Made by a program: the position numbers and the translations under genes
Shown: in pieces, positions 23,163-33,507 of the stretch
How the letters are laid out: every line of letters begins with the position of its first letter
How positions within the stretch are numbered: position 1 is the stretch's first letter
The notes under the pieces: generated by a model
Seen by the model: the letters and a program-made list of their open reading frames with translations, nothing else
Database searches by the model: none
What the model was told of the DNA's origin: nothing
Assembly (NCBI GenBank): GCA_040755155.1
Contig: JBFMBP010000178.1
Coordinates: 66,158-99,744, forward strand
Reading direction: 5' to 3'
DNA from: Candidatus Omnitrophota bacterium
GTDB lineage: Bacteria > Hinthialibacterota > Hinthialibacteria > Hinthialibacterales > Hinthialibacteraceae
DNA: 33,587 bases

Positions 23163-26100
23163 ATGATGTCCGAAAACAGGCCGTATACCCCGTCGCGCAG
23201 AACCCTCCTTTTCGCCTTCTCTCTGATTCTTTTTACAAACTCGCTGGGAGGAAAAGCTTTCTCCCAGATTCGCGTCGTGGGGGCAAGACATGCCAGCTTT
23301 CCCTATGCGGCGGCGCAGGCGGAGATCGCCAGCATCACCATCGAAACCGTCGCGGGAATTCCGGGAAATCCCGGCGTCAATATCGACGGCCTACCCGCGA
23401 CGCAATCCCGGCTCAACTCTCCGCAAGACGTCGAGTTTCTTCCCGATGGAACGCTGCTCATCGCCGATATGAACAACAACCGCGTCGTACGCTTCAATCC
23501 CCAAACCCAAATTCTGGACGCTTTCGCCGGAACTGGCTTCAACCGCACCAGCGGCAATACCAAATACGCTACGGAAGCCGATATCTCCGCTCCGAGAGGC
23601 TTAGCCGTCGACGGCCTAGGCAACGTCTACATCGCCACGCAATACCAAATCCGTTACGTAAAACCGAACGGAATCATCGATCTCTTCGCTGGATCCACCG
23701 CCGGAGACGCGGGAGACAACGTTTCCGCCCGCGAGGCTCAGTTTCAAAAGTTGGGAGGGTTGGCCTACGATCCCACGACAGGGAATATATTAATGGCGGA
23801 CATCGTCAATCATAAAGTGCGCCAGGTTTCACCCGAGGGAATCGTTTCCACGCTGGCGGGAACCGGCGTCATCGGCGACGGCGGAGACGGGGGGCCGCCG
23901 CAAAACGCGCAACTCTTCAGTCCGATGGATGTGGAAGTCGACGCCAACGGAACCGTCTATATCGCCGAACGCCTGGGAAGCCGCATCCGCATGATTAAGG
24001 ACGGCATAATCCAGACCATCTACGACGACGTAATCAATCCCAATTTCAAAAAACCCCGCGGATTGGCCGTTCTCAACGATATCTTTCTCTATATCGCCGG
24101 AGACGATAATTTCATCCGCCGCTACGCGCTTTTCGAGAACAATATCGAGGGGGTCGCCGGAACCGGCGAGGTTGGATTTTCCGGCGACGGCGGAGCGGCG
24201 CAAGACGCCATCCTCAACGCTCCGGCGGGCGTGGCCGTCGATTCCTATCAGAATCTTTACGTCGCCGATTCCGGCAACCATGTCATCCGCCGCATCAATA
24301 TCCCTCCGCATACGATCCCGCCGACCCCGACGCCAACGATGACGCCGACGCCTACGACTTTCGCTACTCTGGGACCCACCGCCACGCCGACGCGGACGCC
24401 CAAGCCCCGGACGCCGACGCCGACGATGACGCCCCATCCTTCCGCTACGCCGACGCCTACGCCTACGGCGCTGCCGGGGGGGCAACTGGCTCCGGCGTTC
24501 ATTACCGGCAATTCACTGGGGCCGAATTACGTTTTTTATACGAATTCCGCTTTTCTTGACGTACCCAGCGATCCCAGCGAACGAAAAGTGAAAATTCTCC
24601 TTTCCTCCACAACGGACGGAACCGGCGCTTTGCTCACGCGCGACAGCATCGCTCTTTCCGTAACTCATCCCGATGGAACCGTATCCGACGCTACGAAAAC
24701 CTTCGTCGATTTCGACGCTCCGCAGCCGCCTTGGGAAGTGACGGACTTGTTCAAGAAAGGCTTGAATAACGTCAAAGTCCGCCTTATCGACTTGAAGGGC
24801 GTCAATTATTCCAGTTTCGCTCTTTATCTGGTCGTATTTTCGGCGCCCGTCTTGCGCGATCTTCCCGACATACGCGGCCTGGTGAACGAAAAATTGGACA
24901 ATGTTTACAACCTGAACGACTACATCTACGACCGCGATACGCCCAAGGAAGATATATCGTGGACCATCGAGCAGGAACAGGACCAGCCGAAAGTAACGCT
25001 AGGAATGAATAATTCTCTCTCCGTCGATTCCAGCGATAAAACATTGGAAACCGGTTTCCTTGTGAGAGCGTCCGATACAATCTTCGAAGTGTCGGAAGAG
25101 GTTGAAATCAAGATATCCACTTTCCGCCTGAACGAGTTCATTCTTCCCGACGCGCCGCTGGTGGAGGATTTTGCTTACGTATCGCCCTATACGCTGCGAA
25201 ATCTGCTCGACCCCCCCGGAGTCAACATAGCGAACGTACCTTTCGAAACTACCTTCGCGGGGGATAACGGATTGAAAGCGGCGTTGGTAGCGCGGGGCGA
25301 CGTATTTCTGTTTCCTGAATTTCCCGGCAGCGAGGTCAAGGAGCCATTGCGCGTTTCCATCGTTGGCAAGCGGCTCAATCAAGCCGACGATATGGACGCC
25401 GCCGTCGTCCATACCTCTTCCGTCGTCTCACCCGAAAAAGGCGACGGGGAGAGGAATTATAATTTTTCGGCGGCCAATCTGAGCGAAACCGGGTGGGACA
25501 TCAGCGGCATCAACGCCAACATGTTCAAGCCGGGAGACGTTCGTCTCGATTATATCCCCTCCGATCCGGTATCATTCATTACCGACGGCTACGGAGCTTT
25601 CTTCACTGTCGAACCCGGCGAAGCCATCGCGCTGGTAAGCCAACGGCTCGATCTTCCGCCCGGCCCCGCCAAAATTTCCATGTGGTTCGCTTTGGAAAAA
25701 CCGGACGACAATTATAAAGACCTACCCGTCATTACGTTGGCTTTGACGGAGGACAGTTCGAATATTTCATACATCAGCGTTACAGGATCGGAAATTTTGG
25801 GCGACAGCCGTTATCAATACATCTGCACGTACTTCGACGTCGTCGAATCCGGCAATGTCTACGCCCTTATCCAGGTCGTCGGCGCGCAAAAATCCGGACG
25901 AGCGGAAATCTTCGTCGATAACGTCCGCATTTATCCCGTCGAACGGGACATCGACATGGCGCTAGGCGTAACACGGCTGCCCGTGGAGTTCGATGGAACG
26001 CTTGAATCTAACATCAAAGGATTGGGATTGCTGATCGAAGAATTCCGTTTCGGCGGCGCCGCATCCATCACCAAACTCGCCAATCGCACTGTTTATCCCA

Positions 26101-26540
26101 GCGGATATAGCCAATCTCTCATGCTCTCCAGCGGGCGGGAATCCAATTCCGGCGTTCTAGTGCAAATCGGACATAATGAAATCGAAGAAAAACTCTATCC
26201 ACGCGTCGTTACGACCCGCGCCTACGTTCAGTCCTTGAACGAAGTCGGCGGCGTCTTCGCCATTGGACTGACGAACGGCAACGTGGAGATGGCGACGTTT
26301 ATATCCAATGAACGTATGCCTAAAGCGCCGGAATGGCGGCAGGTATCCGCCAGCGGATGGATTTCCCGGGTAGGCCCGATCGTTCCCTTGATCGTAATGC
26401 AAAACCGGAATACCCCCGGCCCCTTTTCGGGCATCGTCCTCGACGGCGCAACGCTGGCCGTTGACGACATTACGATGGAAGCCTTCCAAGATACGCCGTA
26501 CATGTGGGATCACAAACAAGTTCCCGACGATCTTCAATAG
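23163..26540 (+). CDS. large secreted NHL-propeller protein with Thr/Pro linker
   Basis: About 1125 residues. The signal peptide (RRTLLFAFSLILFTNSLGG, cleavage near AFSQ) is followed by six NHL repeats over about residues 50-375 (SPQDVEFLPDGTLLIADMNN, RGLAVDGLGNVYIATQ, GGLAYDPTTGNILMADIVNH, SPMDVEVDANGTVYIAERLG, RGLAVLNDIFLYIAGDDN, AGVAVDSYQNLYVADSGNH). These form a beta-propeller, with FAGTG/LAGTG phrases between blades. A Thr/Pro-rich linker of about 55 residues (PTPTPTMTPTPT-type) leads to about 680 residues of beta-rich sequence including a cadherin-like segment (DLPDIRGLVNEKLDNVYNLN). No dockerin or anchor is visible. The ATG at 23163 has AGGA at suitable spacing; an ATG at 23121 has none. 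The function is probably binding or adhesion; no enzyme motif is seen. Confidence 0.78.
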   Translation: MMSENRPYTPSRRTLLFAFSLILFTNSLGGKAFSQIRVVGARHASFPYAAAQAEIASITIETVAGIPGNPGVNIDGLPATQSRLNSPQDVEFLPDGTLLIADMNNNRVVRFNPQTQILDAFAGTGFNRTSGNTKYATEADISAPRGLAVDGLGNVYIATQYQIRYVKPNGIIDLFAGSTAGDAGDNVSAREAQFQKLGGLAYDPTTGNILMADIVNHKVRQVSPEGIVSTLAGTGVIGDGGDGGPPQNAQLFSPMDVEVDANGTVYIAERLGSRIRMIKDGIIQTIYDDVINPNFKKPRGLAVLNDIFLYIAGDDNFIRRYALFENNIEGVAGTGEVGFSGDGGAAQDAILNAPAGVAVDSYQNLYVADSGNHVIRRINIPPHTIPPTPTPTMTPTPTTFATLGPTATPTRTPKPRTPTPTMTPHPSATPTPTPTALPGGQLAPAFITGNSLGPNYVFYTNSAFLDVPSDPSERKVKILLSSTTDGTGALLTRDSIALSVTHPDGTVSDATKTFVDFDAPQPPWEVTDLFKKGLNNVKVRLIDLKGVNYSSFALYLVVFSAPVLRDLPDIRGLVNEKLDNVYNLNDYIYDRDTPKEDISWTIEQEQDQPKVTLGMNNSLSVDSSDKTLETGFLVRASDTIFEVSEEVEIKISTFRLNEFILPDAPLVEDFAYVSPYTLRNLLDPPGVNIANVPFETTFAGDNGLKAALVARGDVFLFPEFPGSEVKEPLRVSIVGKRLNQADDMDAAVVHTSSVVSPEKGDGERNYNFSAANLSETGWDISGINANMFKPGDVRLDYIPSDPVSFITDGYGAFFTVEPGEAIALVSQRLDLPPGPAKISMWFALEKPDDNYKDLPVITLALTEDSSNISYISVTGSEILGDSRYQYICTYFDVVESGNVYALIQVVGAQKSGRAEIFVDNVRIYPVERDIDMALGVTRLPVEFDGTLESNIKGLGLLIEEFRFGGAASITKLANRTVYPSGYSQSLMLSSGRESNSGVLVQIGHNEIEEKLYPRVVTTRAYVQSLNEVGGVFAIGLTNGNVEMATFISNERMPKAPEWRQVSASGWISRVGPIVPLIVMQNRNTPGPFSGIVLDGATLAVDDITMEAFQDTPYMWDHKQVPDDLQ

Positions 26541-26612
26541 GCCAAAATGATAGTGGTTAGTGACCAGTGGCTAGTGGTTAGTTAGGCTGAATAAGTTCGA
26601 AGCGTAACGATC

Positions 26613-26641
26613 GTAGGATGGGTCGCGTCGTTTGACCCATC
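26613..26641. repeat. short GATGG-GTC hairpin repeat, reverse orientation
   Basis: GTAGGATGGGTCGCG, a short loop, then TTTGACCCATC, the reverse complement arrangement of the copies at 1867 and 22831. It follows a small direct repeat of TAGTGGTTAGT at 26554-26583, just after the NHL gene's stop. Confidence 0.7.
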
Positions 26642-26716
26642 GATTGCATCTGGGATACTTTCTTCGGAAGAAAAATCCATCCTTCCTTATTCCATCTTGC
26701 CAATCCAAATTCCAAT

Positions 26717-26751
26717 AAAAATGGAAGGGCGAATAGGCCCTTCCATTTTTT
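26717..26751. terminator. bidirectional intrinsic terminator between convergent genes
   Basis: A perfect 14-bp stem, AAAAATGGAAGGGC (26717-26730) and GCCCTTCCATTTTT (26737-26750), closes a six-base loop, with A and T runs at both feet. It can therefore stop transcription of the NHL gene from the left and of purA from the right. Confidence 0.9.
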
Positions 26752-26791
26752 CGATCGTTATCCATTCCATCAATATAGAAATAAAAACCTG

Positions 26792-28144
<1,353 letters not shown>

Positions 28145-28188
28145 TCATAACTCATACGGCTGAAAACTACAATATGCGGAAAGAAGAC

Positions 28189-29472
28189 CTAAGCGGCGTC
28201 CACTTCTTCCACGATCTCTTCGATCGCATCGGGAAACAGCCCCAACTCGAAGGCGAGATCGAGAACGGTATGCCGGTCGCGGATATCCCGCGCTAGACGC
28301 ACGGAACGCGCCGCTTCCTCCTTAGAGACGCCCAAATCGCGCAGCGTATGCGGCGCTCCGGCGGCTATAAGCGGCGTTTGGAGATCGATCAAGCGGGGAA
28401 TTTGGAGCATCGTCAGACCTTCGCGCAAGCGGGGCCATTGTTCGCGTAGAATGGCGAGGCGGGCGTCCGCTTTATCGCGTTTGCGCTTAGCGTGATCCAG
28501 AACGGCGCCGGCGAGGATTCCATGATCGCGGCGTATGCGTTGTTCTTCCACATCCCACGGCGCCGGATCGGCGAATATAGGTTTTTCCAGAGCCAGAATC
28601 CGCTGATAGACCGCCGCGCAGAGGCAGGACGAAACTCCCACTTGCGCCCCGTGCAACCGCATAGGCTTGTCCTGCGCGAGAGCTTCCATGTCCCAGAAGT
28701 GGCTAATGAGATGTTCACCGCCGCTGGCGGGACGGCTGTCGCCTGCGACGGCCATCGAAACGCCGCTGAGCGTAAGGGCTTCTCCCAGCGCTTGGAAAGC
28801 CGCTTCTTCGCCTCGCGCCAGTGCGGAAGCGCGGGCGACCGCTTGGCGAATCGCTCGATCCACGATCTTTCCGGGGAGATCGTCGAAGCGGCCGCCTTCC
28901 AACTGGACGCCCATCCACCAATCCGCTGCGCATAAGGGCTTGCTGAGCAGATCGCCCAATCCCGCCTGAGCCAAGGCGGGCGGCGCGGCGCGCAGGATGT
29001 TCGTATCCAGAATGATGGCGCGGGGCGGCGCGGCGGGCAGGGTGACTTTGACGCCTTTCATCATAATGGCGGCGATGGCGCTGGCGTAGCCGTTCATGCT
29101 GGCGGCCGTTCCCGCGACGATGTAGGGAATTTTTCGTTGATAGGAAATATATTTGACGAGATCGTTGATTACGCCGCTGCCGATGGCGATAAGACCGCTT
29201 TTTCCATCCGCTAAGGAAAGCGCACCGTTGATCGCCGCTTCGTCCCCGTGCGTATGGCGTGGAAGCAGATGGGGAGCAGGTTCGGCAGGCGCCTGGCCGT
29301 CACGCATAAACGCTTCCCACGTATCGGGATCGGCGATGCGCAGCGTTTTTTCTCTCAAATAACGCTCGATGGCTTCCGGCAGATGGCGGATAACGCCGGG
29401 GCCGATCCAGACTTCCTGCGTCAGATTCAATCCCGAAGGCAAAGGGACGGGGCAAAGTTCTTGCAGTTTCAT
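28189..29472 (-). CDS. araM: sn-glycerol-1-phosphate dehydrogenase (AraM/EgsA family)
   Basis: A 427-residue metal-dependent dehydrogenase reducing dihydroxyacetone phosphate to sn-glycerol 1-phosphate with NAD(P)H. Family motifs are GSGVINDLVKYISYQRKIPY (nucleotide loop), VAGTAASMNGYASA, KVTLPAAPPRAIILDT, AGLGDLLSKP (metal Asp), SRPASGGEHLISHFWDM (metal His) and RLHGAQVGVSS (metal His). It is longer than archaeal EgsA (about 350) and matches bacterial AraM-like forms with a C-terminal extension. The open frame extends to 29550, but the ATG at 29472 has AGGA at six bases and begins the conserved region. G1P is the archaeal glycerol stereoisomer; the Bacillus enzyme feeds heptaprenylglyceryl phosphate. 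Which end product this cell makes cannot be told here, since no GGGP-synthase-type gene is in the window. Confidence 0.88.
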   Translation of the reverse strand: MKLQELCPVPLPSGLNLTQEVWIGPGVIRHLPEAIERYLREKTLRIADPDTWEAFMRDGQAPAEPAPHLLPRHTHGDEAAINGALSLADGKSGLIAIGSGVINDLVKYISYQRKIPYIVAGTAASMNGYASAIAAIMMKGVKVTLPAAPPRAIILDTNILRAAPPALAQAGLGDLLSKPLCAADWWMGVQLEGGRFDDLPGKIVDRAIRQAVARASALARGEEAAFQALGEALTLSGVSMAVAGDSRPASGGEHLISHFWDMEALAQDKPMRLHGAQVGVSSCLCAAVYQRILALEKPIFADPAPWDVEEQRIRRDHGILAGAVLDHAKRKRDKADARLAILREQWPRLREGLTMLQIPRLIDLQTPLIAAGAPHTLRDLGVSKEEAARSVRLARDIRDRHTVLDLAFELGLFPDAIEEIVEEVDAA

Positions 29473-29629
29473 GATGCATCCTGCGGAGCGATAGTTTGGA
29501 CATCGAAATAGGCTAGGCGAAAGAATACCTGCGCAGACGCGTAGATTCAACCGATGGGAAGGAATCCGTTTTGGAGAAAGGAATTTACGGCGAATGATCT
29601 AGGCGCAATAAAATTCGCGAAAAATACAG

Positions 29630-30634
29630 TTAAAATATATTCCATATATGGATCGATGTAAGTTTTTTGACTTCGCTCATATTCCATATATTTGTCTGAT
29701 CCTCTCCCGCCGTTGCCAAATAATGGCCTAAAGGAGAAAAGCATACGGAGTTGACTTTGCCGGCATGATGAAATGCATAAAGCAATCGTCCGCTTTCCGC
29801 CTCCCATAAGCGGGCGGTCATATCCAGGCTTCCCGTCAGAATCATCGATCCATCTGGAGAATAATCAACGGAGGTGATCGAATCTTCATGAGATAAAATC
29901 TCTTGCTGCATTGCGCCGGTTTTAGCGTCCCATATGCGAGCCGCGCCGTCCGCCCCTCCAGACAATATTTTCGTTCCGTCGGGCGAATAGGCGAGAGAAT
30001 TTACATAACCTGCATGAGCATTCAGCGCATAAATCGCATCGCCGGAATTTACATTCCAAACGATAAGCGCTCCGCCCCAATCGCCGCTGCAAAACATGGT
30101 AGAATCGGGGGAAAAGGCAATAGCGCTGACAAACTGTTCATGTTTAATAAAAAGTTGGTAGGTTTTCGCTTTTATATCGTAAATGCCAATGTTTTTCTCC
30201 ATGTATGAAATCGTACCGGATAGAAGTTTTTGACCGTCGTGAGAAAAAGTAAGCGTATTGAATCCAAAACCGCATACTTTACTTTCCGATTCAATATCAT
30301 ATACATAAGAACCAGCATTTAATGTCGCTCCCAATACCCATTTTCCATCGGGAGAAAATTCGGCGTCCGATACGACGACATCATTCGACGTGAATATCTT
30401 TATCACTTGTTCGGATATCCTATCCCATAGAATGACGCGGCCCCACCCTCCGCTTTTGGTCCAGGTGCTGTCGGTAGTAAGCAATTGCGTTTCATCGGGA
30501 GAAAAATCGACATTTTTTGTAGGAGGGAATATGGCTTCCGGTTCGAGGTTTGCGGTTTCCGATGAAAATAACGGCAAAGCGTTTATCAATAAGAAGGCGA
30601 GCAGAAAGAATCTTTGTTTATACATTATATCCAT
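29630..30634 (-). CDS. secreted seven-bladed WD40 repeat protein
   Basis: A 334-residue protein with a signal peptide (FFLLAFLLINALPLFSS) and about seven WD40 blades that fill the rest. Blade phrases include VDFSPDETQLLTT, AEFSPDGKWVLGA, LTFSHDGQKLLSG, IAFSPDSTMFCSGDWGGALI, LAYSPDGTKILSGGADGAAR, VDYSPDGSMILTGSLDMTAR and VCFSPLGHYLATAGEDQT. Late blades are closer to consensus (GGADGAARIWD) than early ones. It should form a single beta-propeller for protein binding outside the cytoplasm; no enzyme domain is attached. The ATG at 30634 has GGAGGT upstream and a good promoter match 32 bp further up. It seems to be a single-gene unit. About 155 bp without a gene separate it from the dehydrogenase gene. 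Confidence 0.85.
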   Translation of the reverse strand: MDIMYKQRFFLLAFLLINALPLFSSETANLEPEAIFPPTKNVDFSPDETQLLTTDSTWTKSGGWGRVILWDRISEQVIKIFTSNDVVVSDAEFSPDGKWVLGATLNAGSYVYDIESESKVCGFGFNTLTFSHDGQKLLSGTISYMEKNIGIYDIKAKTYQLFIKHEQFVSAIAFSPDSTMFCSGDWGGALIVWNVNSGDAIYALNAHAGYVNSLAYSPDGTKILSGGADGAARIWDAKTGAMQQEILSHEDSITSVDYSPDGSMILTGSLDMTARLWEAESGRLLYAFHHAGKVNSVCFSPLGHYLATAGEDQTNIWNMSEVKKLTSIHIWNIF

Positions 30635-30665
30635 ATTACCTCCATATATTTTTTGCCGCCAACCA

Positions 30666-30693
30666 ATTATATTGATTTATTGGTCATTGTCTA
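30666..30693 (-). promoter_or_regulatory. candidate sigma70 promoter of the WD40 gene
   Basis: On the minus strand TAGACA (30693-30688) and a perfect TATAAT (30671-30666) are 16 bases apart, 32 bp before the start codon. The remaining sequence to recO (30694-30943) is AT-rich and gene-free. Confidence 0.55.
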
Positions 30694-30943
30694 GGATATC
30701 ACAAATAACTAAAAATTGTCTATTATATTTTATGTAATCATTTTGAGTAGGAGATATAATTGAAATTGAAATAATAGGTAGATTTTAGTTTAGAAAGAAA
30801 AATCGATTCTTTCATGGAACTTTTCTCCTTTTATCCCTTTTTCTCGCTTAATCCAAGTAATTTGCGGCAAGGCTGGTCTATTCGATGAGAGTTCATTATG
30901 ATGAAAGATCGGCCTTAAACTTCGATCACCGATGCGTTGAACC

Positions 30944-31741
30944 ATGCCTTTGCTTCATACCGATGCTTTGATTATGCGGCGGCGGCCTACGCGCGACGCC
31001 GATGCTCTCGTTACTCTCTTTGGCGAGAAGGGGGGAAAGATTGTCGCTTCCACCAAGAGCGTGATGAAGACGACCAGCCGCCTGGCTGGAATTACGCAGC
31101 CTTTCAATCAATTGCACGCCATCCTTTACGCCAAGAGCGAGGATCAAGAGATATGGACGCTGACCCAGGCGTCGTTGATCCGCTCGTTTTCCGCGATTCA
31201 AACCGATTTGAACCGTATGGCTTTCGCTTCCTGTCTGGTGGAATGGCTGGATATTCTCAGCGGGGAGTTCGAATCCAACCAGCCGGTTTGGCAACTACTG
31301 ATTGCGTCGATGGAGAGATGGGAACGCCAGGAGCCCGGCATGGAAGACCTTTTTTATTGTCAATGGCAATTGTTGCGGGATGCGGGCTTCGAGCCTCAAA
31401 TCGGAACGTGTCTGCGATGCCGAAGCGTCGAAGCGTCAAGTTGGAAATATTCCGTAAAGGAGGGCGGCGTACTCTGCCGAAAATGTCCGGGAGAGGGATT
31501 GACCCTTAGTCACGCTTCGATGTTATCGTTAAGGAAATTGGCGGCCAGCCCGCAGCCGCCGTCTTGGCAAATTGCCATAGAACAAAAAAATGAAATCCAT
31601 CTCCTGCTGGATCGTCATTTGGAGTATCATGGAGGCATGGCGTCCAAAGCGTCCCGTTTTCTCGACAAGTTGTTGGAAAAAGGGAAAACGGGCGTCTCTA
31701 ACGGTTCGATTTTGCGCGAGGAGAAGGAATGCCGCCTATGA
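30944..31741 (+). CDS. recO: DNA repair/recombination mediator RecO
   Basis: A 265-residue protein that loads RecA with RecR and anneals single strands in the RecFOR pathway. The N-terminal OB-fold is visible as TDALIMRRRPTRDADALVTL, FGEKGGKIVASTKSVMKTTS and LAGITQPFNQLHAILYAKSE. A helical domain follows, with a zinc ribbon of two CxxC pairs (CLRC at about 157-160 and CRKC about 19 residues later). Length is slightly above the usual 240-260. The ATG at 30944 lacks a strong ribosome binding site but matches the family start. Its end overlaps the next gene's start by 13 bp (or four bases if the second ATG is used), indicating translational coupling. Confidence 0.9.
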   Translation: MPLLHTDALIMRRRPTRDADALVTLFGEKGGKIVASTKSVMKTTSRLAGITQPFNQLHAILYAKSEDQEIWTLTQASLIRSFSAIQTDLNRMAFASCLVEWLDILSGEFESNQPVWQLLIASMERWERQEPGMEDLFYCQWQLLRDAGFEPQIGTCLRCRSVEASSWKYSVKEGGVLCRKCPGEGLTLSHASMLSLRKLAASPQPPSWQIAIEQKNEIHLLLDRHLEYHGGMASKASRFLDKLLEKGKTGVSNGSILREEKECRL

Positions 31742-33054
31742 AAAAGATTATGATTCTCGGCATTGGCCCCATCGCCGGAGAGAACGCGGCCAAATTTCAC
31801 GGCGGCGGCAACCGCGCCTGGCATTTGACCAAACCGCTGCTGGATCGCGGCGCCGAAGTGGTCCTGGTCTGCATGAGAATAACCGATAAAGCCGGTTCAC
31901 CCGCTCCCGACGAAATCTGCAAGAAAAATGACGGATTGACCTATTACAGCGTCGACGAAGTGCGGCGATTCGGCGACGACGATTATCTGCGCTCGCTTAT
32001 CGCTGAGCATAAGCCCGATGCGCTCGCCGGCGCCTGCGATTATCCCGCCGCCCGCGCCGCCGCCGTCGCCGGCGATATGCCGCTATGGGCCGACATTCAT
32101 GGCTATCCTATGGGCGAAGCGCAAGCCAAGGCGTTTCGTTATAACGAACAAGGCTATATCCATCATTTTTGGAACATTCATCGCGAAGTCCTGCTGCGGG
32201 GCGACCGCTTTTCCGTCACTTCCGAACGACAGCGCATGGCCCTTATAGGCGAACTGGGAACGATGGGGCGGCTCAACGGCTATACGTTCGGCGAACCGCT
32301 GGTTACGCAAATTCCCATCGGTTGGGATCCGGAGGCCTCTTTCCAATATAATCATAGGAAAAAAGAGGACGAGATGATCGTCTTCTCTTGCGGAGGCTAC
32401 AACCTTTGGTGCGACGCCGATACGATGTTCCAAGGGTTGGAAAAAGCGATGGAGCGGGACAAGCGCATACGTTTTCTCTCGACAGGCGGCGCCATCGACG
32501 GACATGACGAGAAGACCTATCCCCATTTTCAGCATTTGGTTAGCCAATCGCGCTTTCGCGATCGATTCGATTTGCGGGGATGGGTTTCGGGGGAAGAATT
32601 GAATCGCTGCTTCAACCGCGCTCATCTCGGCTTCAATGTGGATTTTCCCTGCTACGAGACGCTGATTGGAGCGCGAAACCGTTTGACGGAATTCATGGCT
32701 CGCGGCGTTCCCATCCTGACGACGCTGGGAACGGAAATCAGTCAGATTCTATTCTACAAAGGAATGGCTTTAAGCGCGCCCATGCAAAATCCCGCAGCGC
32801 TGGCTAACGAAATCGTGCTTGCCGCCGATCATCCCGATAAGATTGAAAAACTCGCCCACGCCGCCCGCCAACTTTTCGAGATGCAATATACCTACCACGC
32901 CACGGCGAAGGAATTCGTGGAATGGTGCGAAAATCCCGCGCACAGCTGCGATTATGGACAACCCCCGGTAACGCTGGATTACCGCCGCTTGGAGGCGGCC
33001 CGAAAATCGCCCGAATCGTTTCTATCGCGCCTAAGGAAAAAGGTTAAACGATGA
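31729..33054 (+). CDS. GT-B fold glycosyltransferase (GT4-like)
   Basis: A 441-residue cytosolic or membrane-associated glycosyltransferase. The N-terminal half has a GIGPIAGENAAKFHGGGNRA loop and the strand-helix pattern of a GT-B domain (HLTKPLLDRGAEVVLVC). The C-terminal half has IPIGWDPEASF, VFSCGGYNLWCDADTMFQGL, RFDLRGWVSGEELNRCFNRA and ETLIGARNRLTEFMARGVPI, equivalent to the Ex7E donor-site segment of GT4 enzymes. The sequence diverges from well-known subfamilies, so donor and acceptor are open. It starts at the ATG at 31729 (GAGGAG upstream) or 31738 (AAGGA upstream), inside the recO end. Coupling with recO may be incidental. Activity in surface glycan assembly is the natural guess given the rest of the window. 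Confidence 0.75.
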   Translation: MPPMKKIMILGIGPIAGENAAKFHGGGNRAWHLTKPLLDRGAEVVLVCMRITDKAGSPAPDEICKKNDGLTYYSVDEVRRFGDDDYLRSLIAEHKPDALAGACDYPAARAAAVAGDMPLWADIHGYPMGEAQAKAFRYNEQGYIHHFWNIHREVLLRGDRFSVTSERQRMALIGELGTMGRLNGYTFGEPLVTQIPIGWDPEASFQYNHRKKEDEMIVFSCGGYNLWCDADTMFQGLEKAMERDKRIRFLSTGGAIDGHDEKTYPHFQHLVSQSRFRDRFDLRGWVSGEELNRCFNRAHLGFNVDFPCYETLIGARNRLTEFMARGVPILTTLGTEISQILFYKGMALSAPMQNPAALANEIVLAADHPDKIEKLAHAARQLFEMQYTYHATAKEFVEWCENPAHSCDYGQPPVTLDYRRLEAARKSPESFLSRLRKKVKR

Positions 33055-33089
33055 CACTGAGATGGTTTCGCGAGTGGCCTCCGAACGCC

Positions 33090-33117
33090 TTGACCGGATG
33101 AGGAAGGCGATTATATT
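33090..33117 (+). promoter_or_regulatory. candidate promoter of the tRNA gene
   Basis: TTGACC and TATATT separated by 16 bases, ending 35 bp before the mature tRNA start. Confidence 0.5.
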
Positions 33118-33152
33118 TATTTCTCGCAGTTTCGATGACCGAAAACCAATGC

Positions 33153-33225
<73 letters not shown>

Positions 33226-33235
33226 TGAAAAATCC

Positions 33236-33260
33236 ACCCCTGAGAAATCGGGGGTTTTTT
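33236..33260 (+). terminator. intrinsic terminator after the tRNA
   Basis: ACCCCTGA and TCGGGGGT pair around a GAAA tetraloop and are followed by a run of T residues. Confidence 0.85.
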
Positions 33261-33293
33261 GTTGTCGCCAAGCCGCTGGTTCGCAGGAACCGG

Positions 33294-33455
33294 CTAGACA
33301 TCTTTCAACTGGGATTTCAGTTTGTTTAGGCCGTCGGGAGATAAGTATAAACCTACAAAACCACAATCAAAGCAAATGAAGGCCTTCAAACCATAATCCC
33401 GCCATATAGCCCACCACTGAGATTTTCCTGCTGGTATAAACAGGTTGTTGATATC
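33294..33455 (-). pseudogene. 3' remnant of a small zinc-ribbon protein gene
   Basis: On the minus strand a 53-codon frame ending in TAG reads DINNLFIPAGKSQWWAIWRD, then YGLKAFICFDCGFVGLYLSP, then DGLNKLKSQLKDV. The W-rich lead-in and CxxCG followed by a beta turn and a short basic helix look like the second half of a small zinc ribbon; the first CxxC pair is missing. No start codon is present, and an in-frame TGA lies directly upstream (33456-33458). It therefore seems to be a broken gene, or one whose start lies beyond a frameshift. It sits right next to a short repeat array and the window edge. Confidence 0.5.
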
Positions 33456-33460
33456 TCATT

Positions 33461-33507
33461 TGTCAAGCGACAATTATTCTTCCCCCTCGACGACAATTAT
33501 TTTTCCC
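33461..33507. repeat. 23-bp spaced direct repeat, possible IS end
   Basis: TGTCAAG is followed by CGACAATTATTCTTCCC (33468-33484) and CGACAATTATTTTTCCC (33491-33507), a direct repeat at 23-bp spacing with one mismatch. A TGT terminus followed by repeated binding-site-like units is the arrangement of IS21-type ends, but the window stops before any transposase. The sequence after 33508 shows nothing else. Confidence 0.45.

Noticed and set aside
23829-24485. Arg/Gly-rich minus-strand frame of 218 codons opposite the NHL gene
   Set aside because: It is the antisense shadow of the NHL repeats and the Thr/Pro linker; composition is extreme and there is no ribosome binding site.
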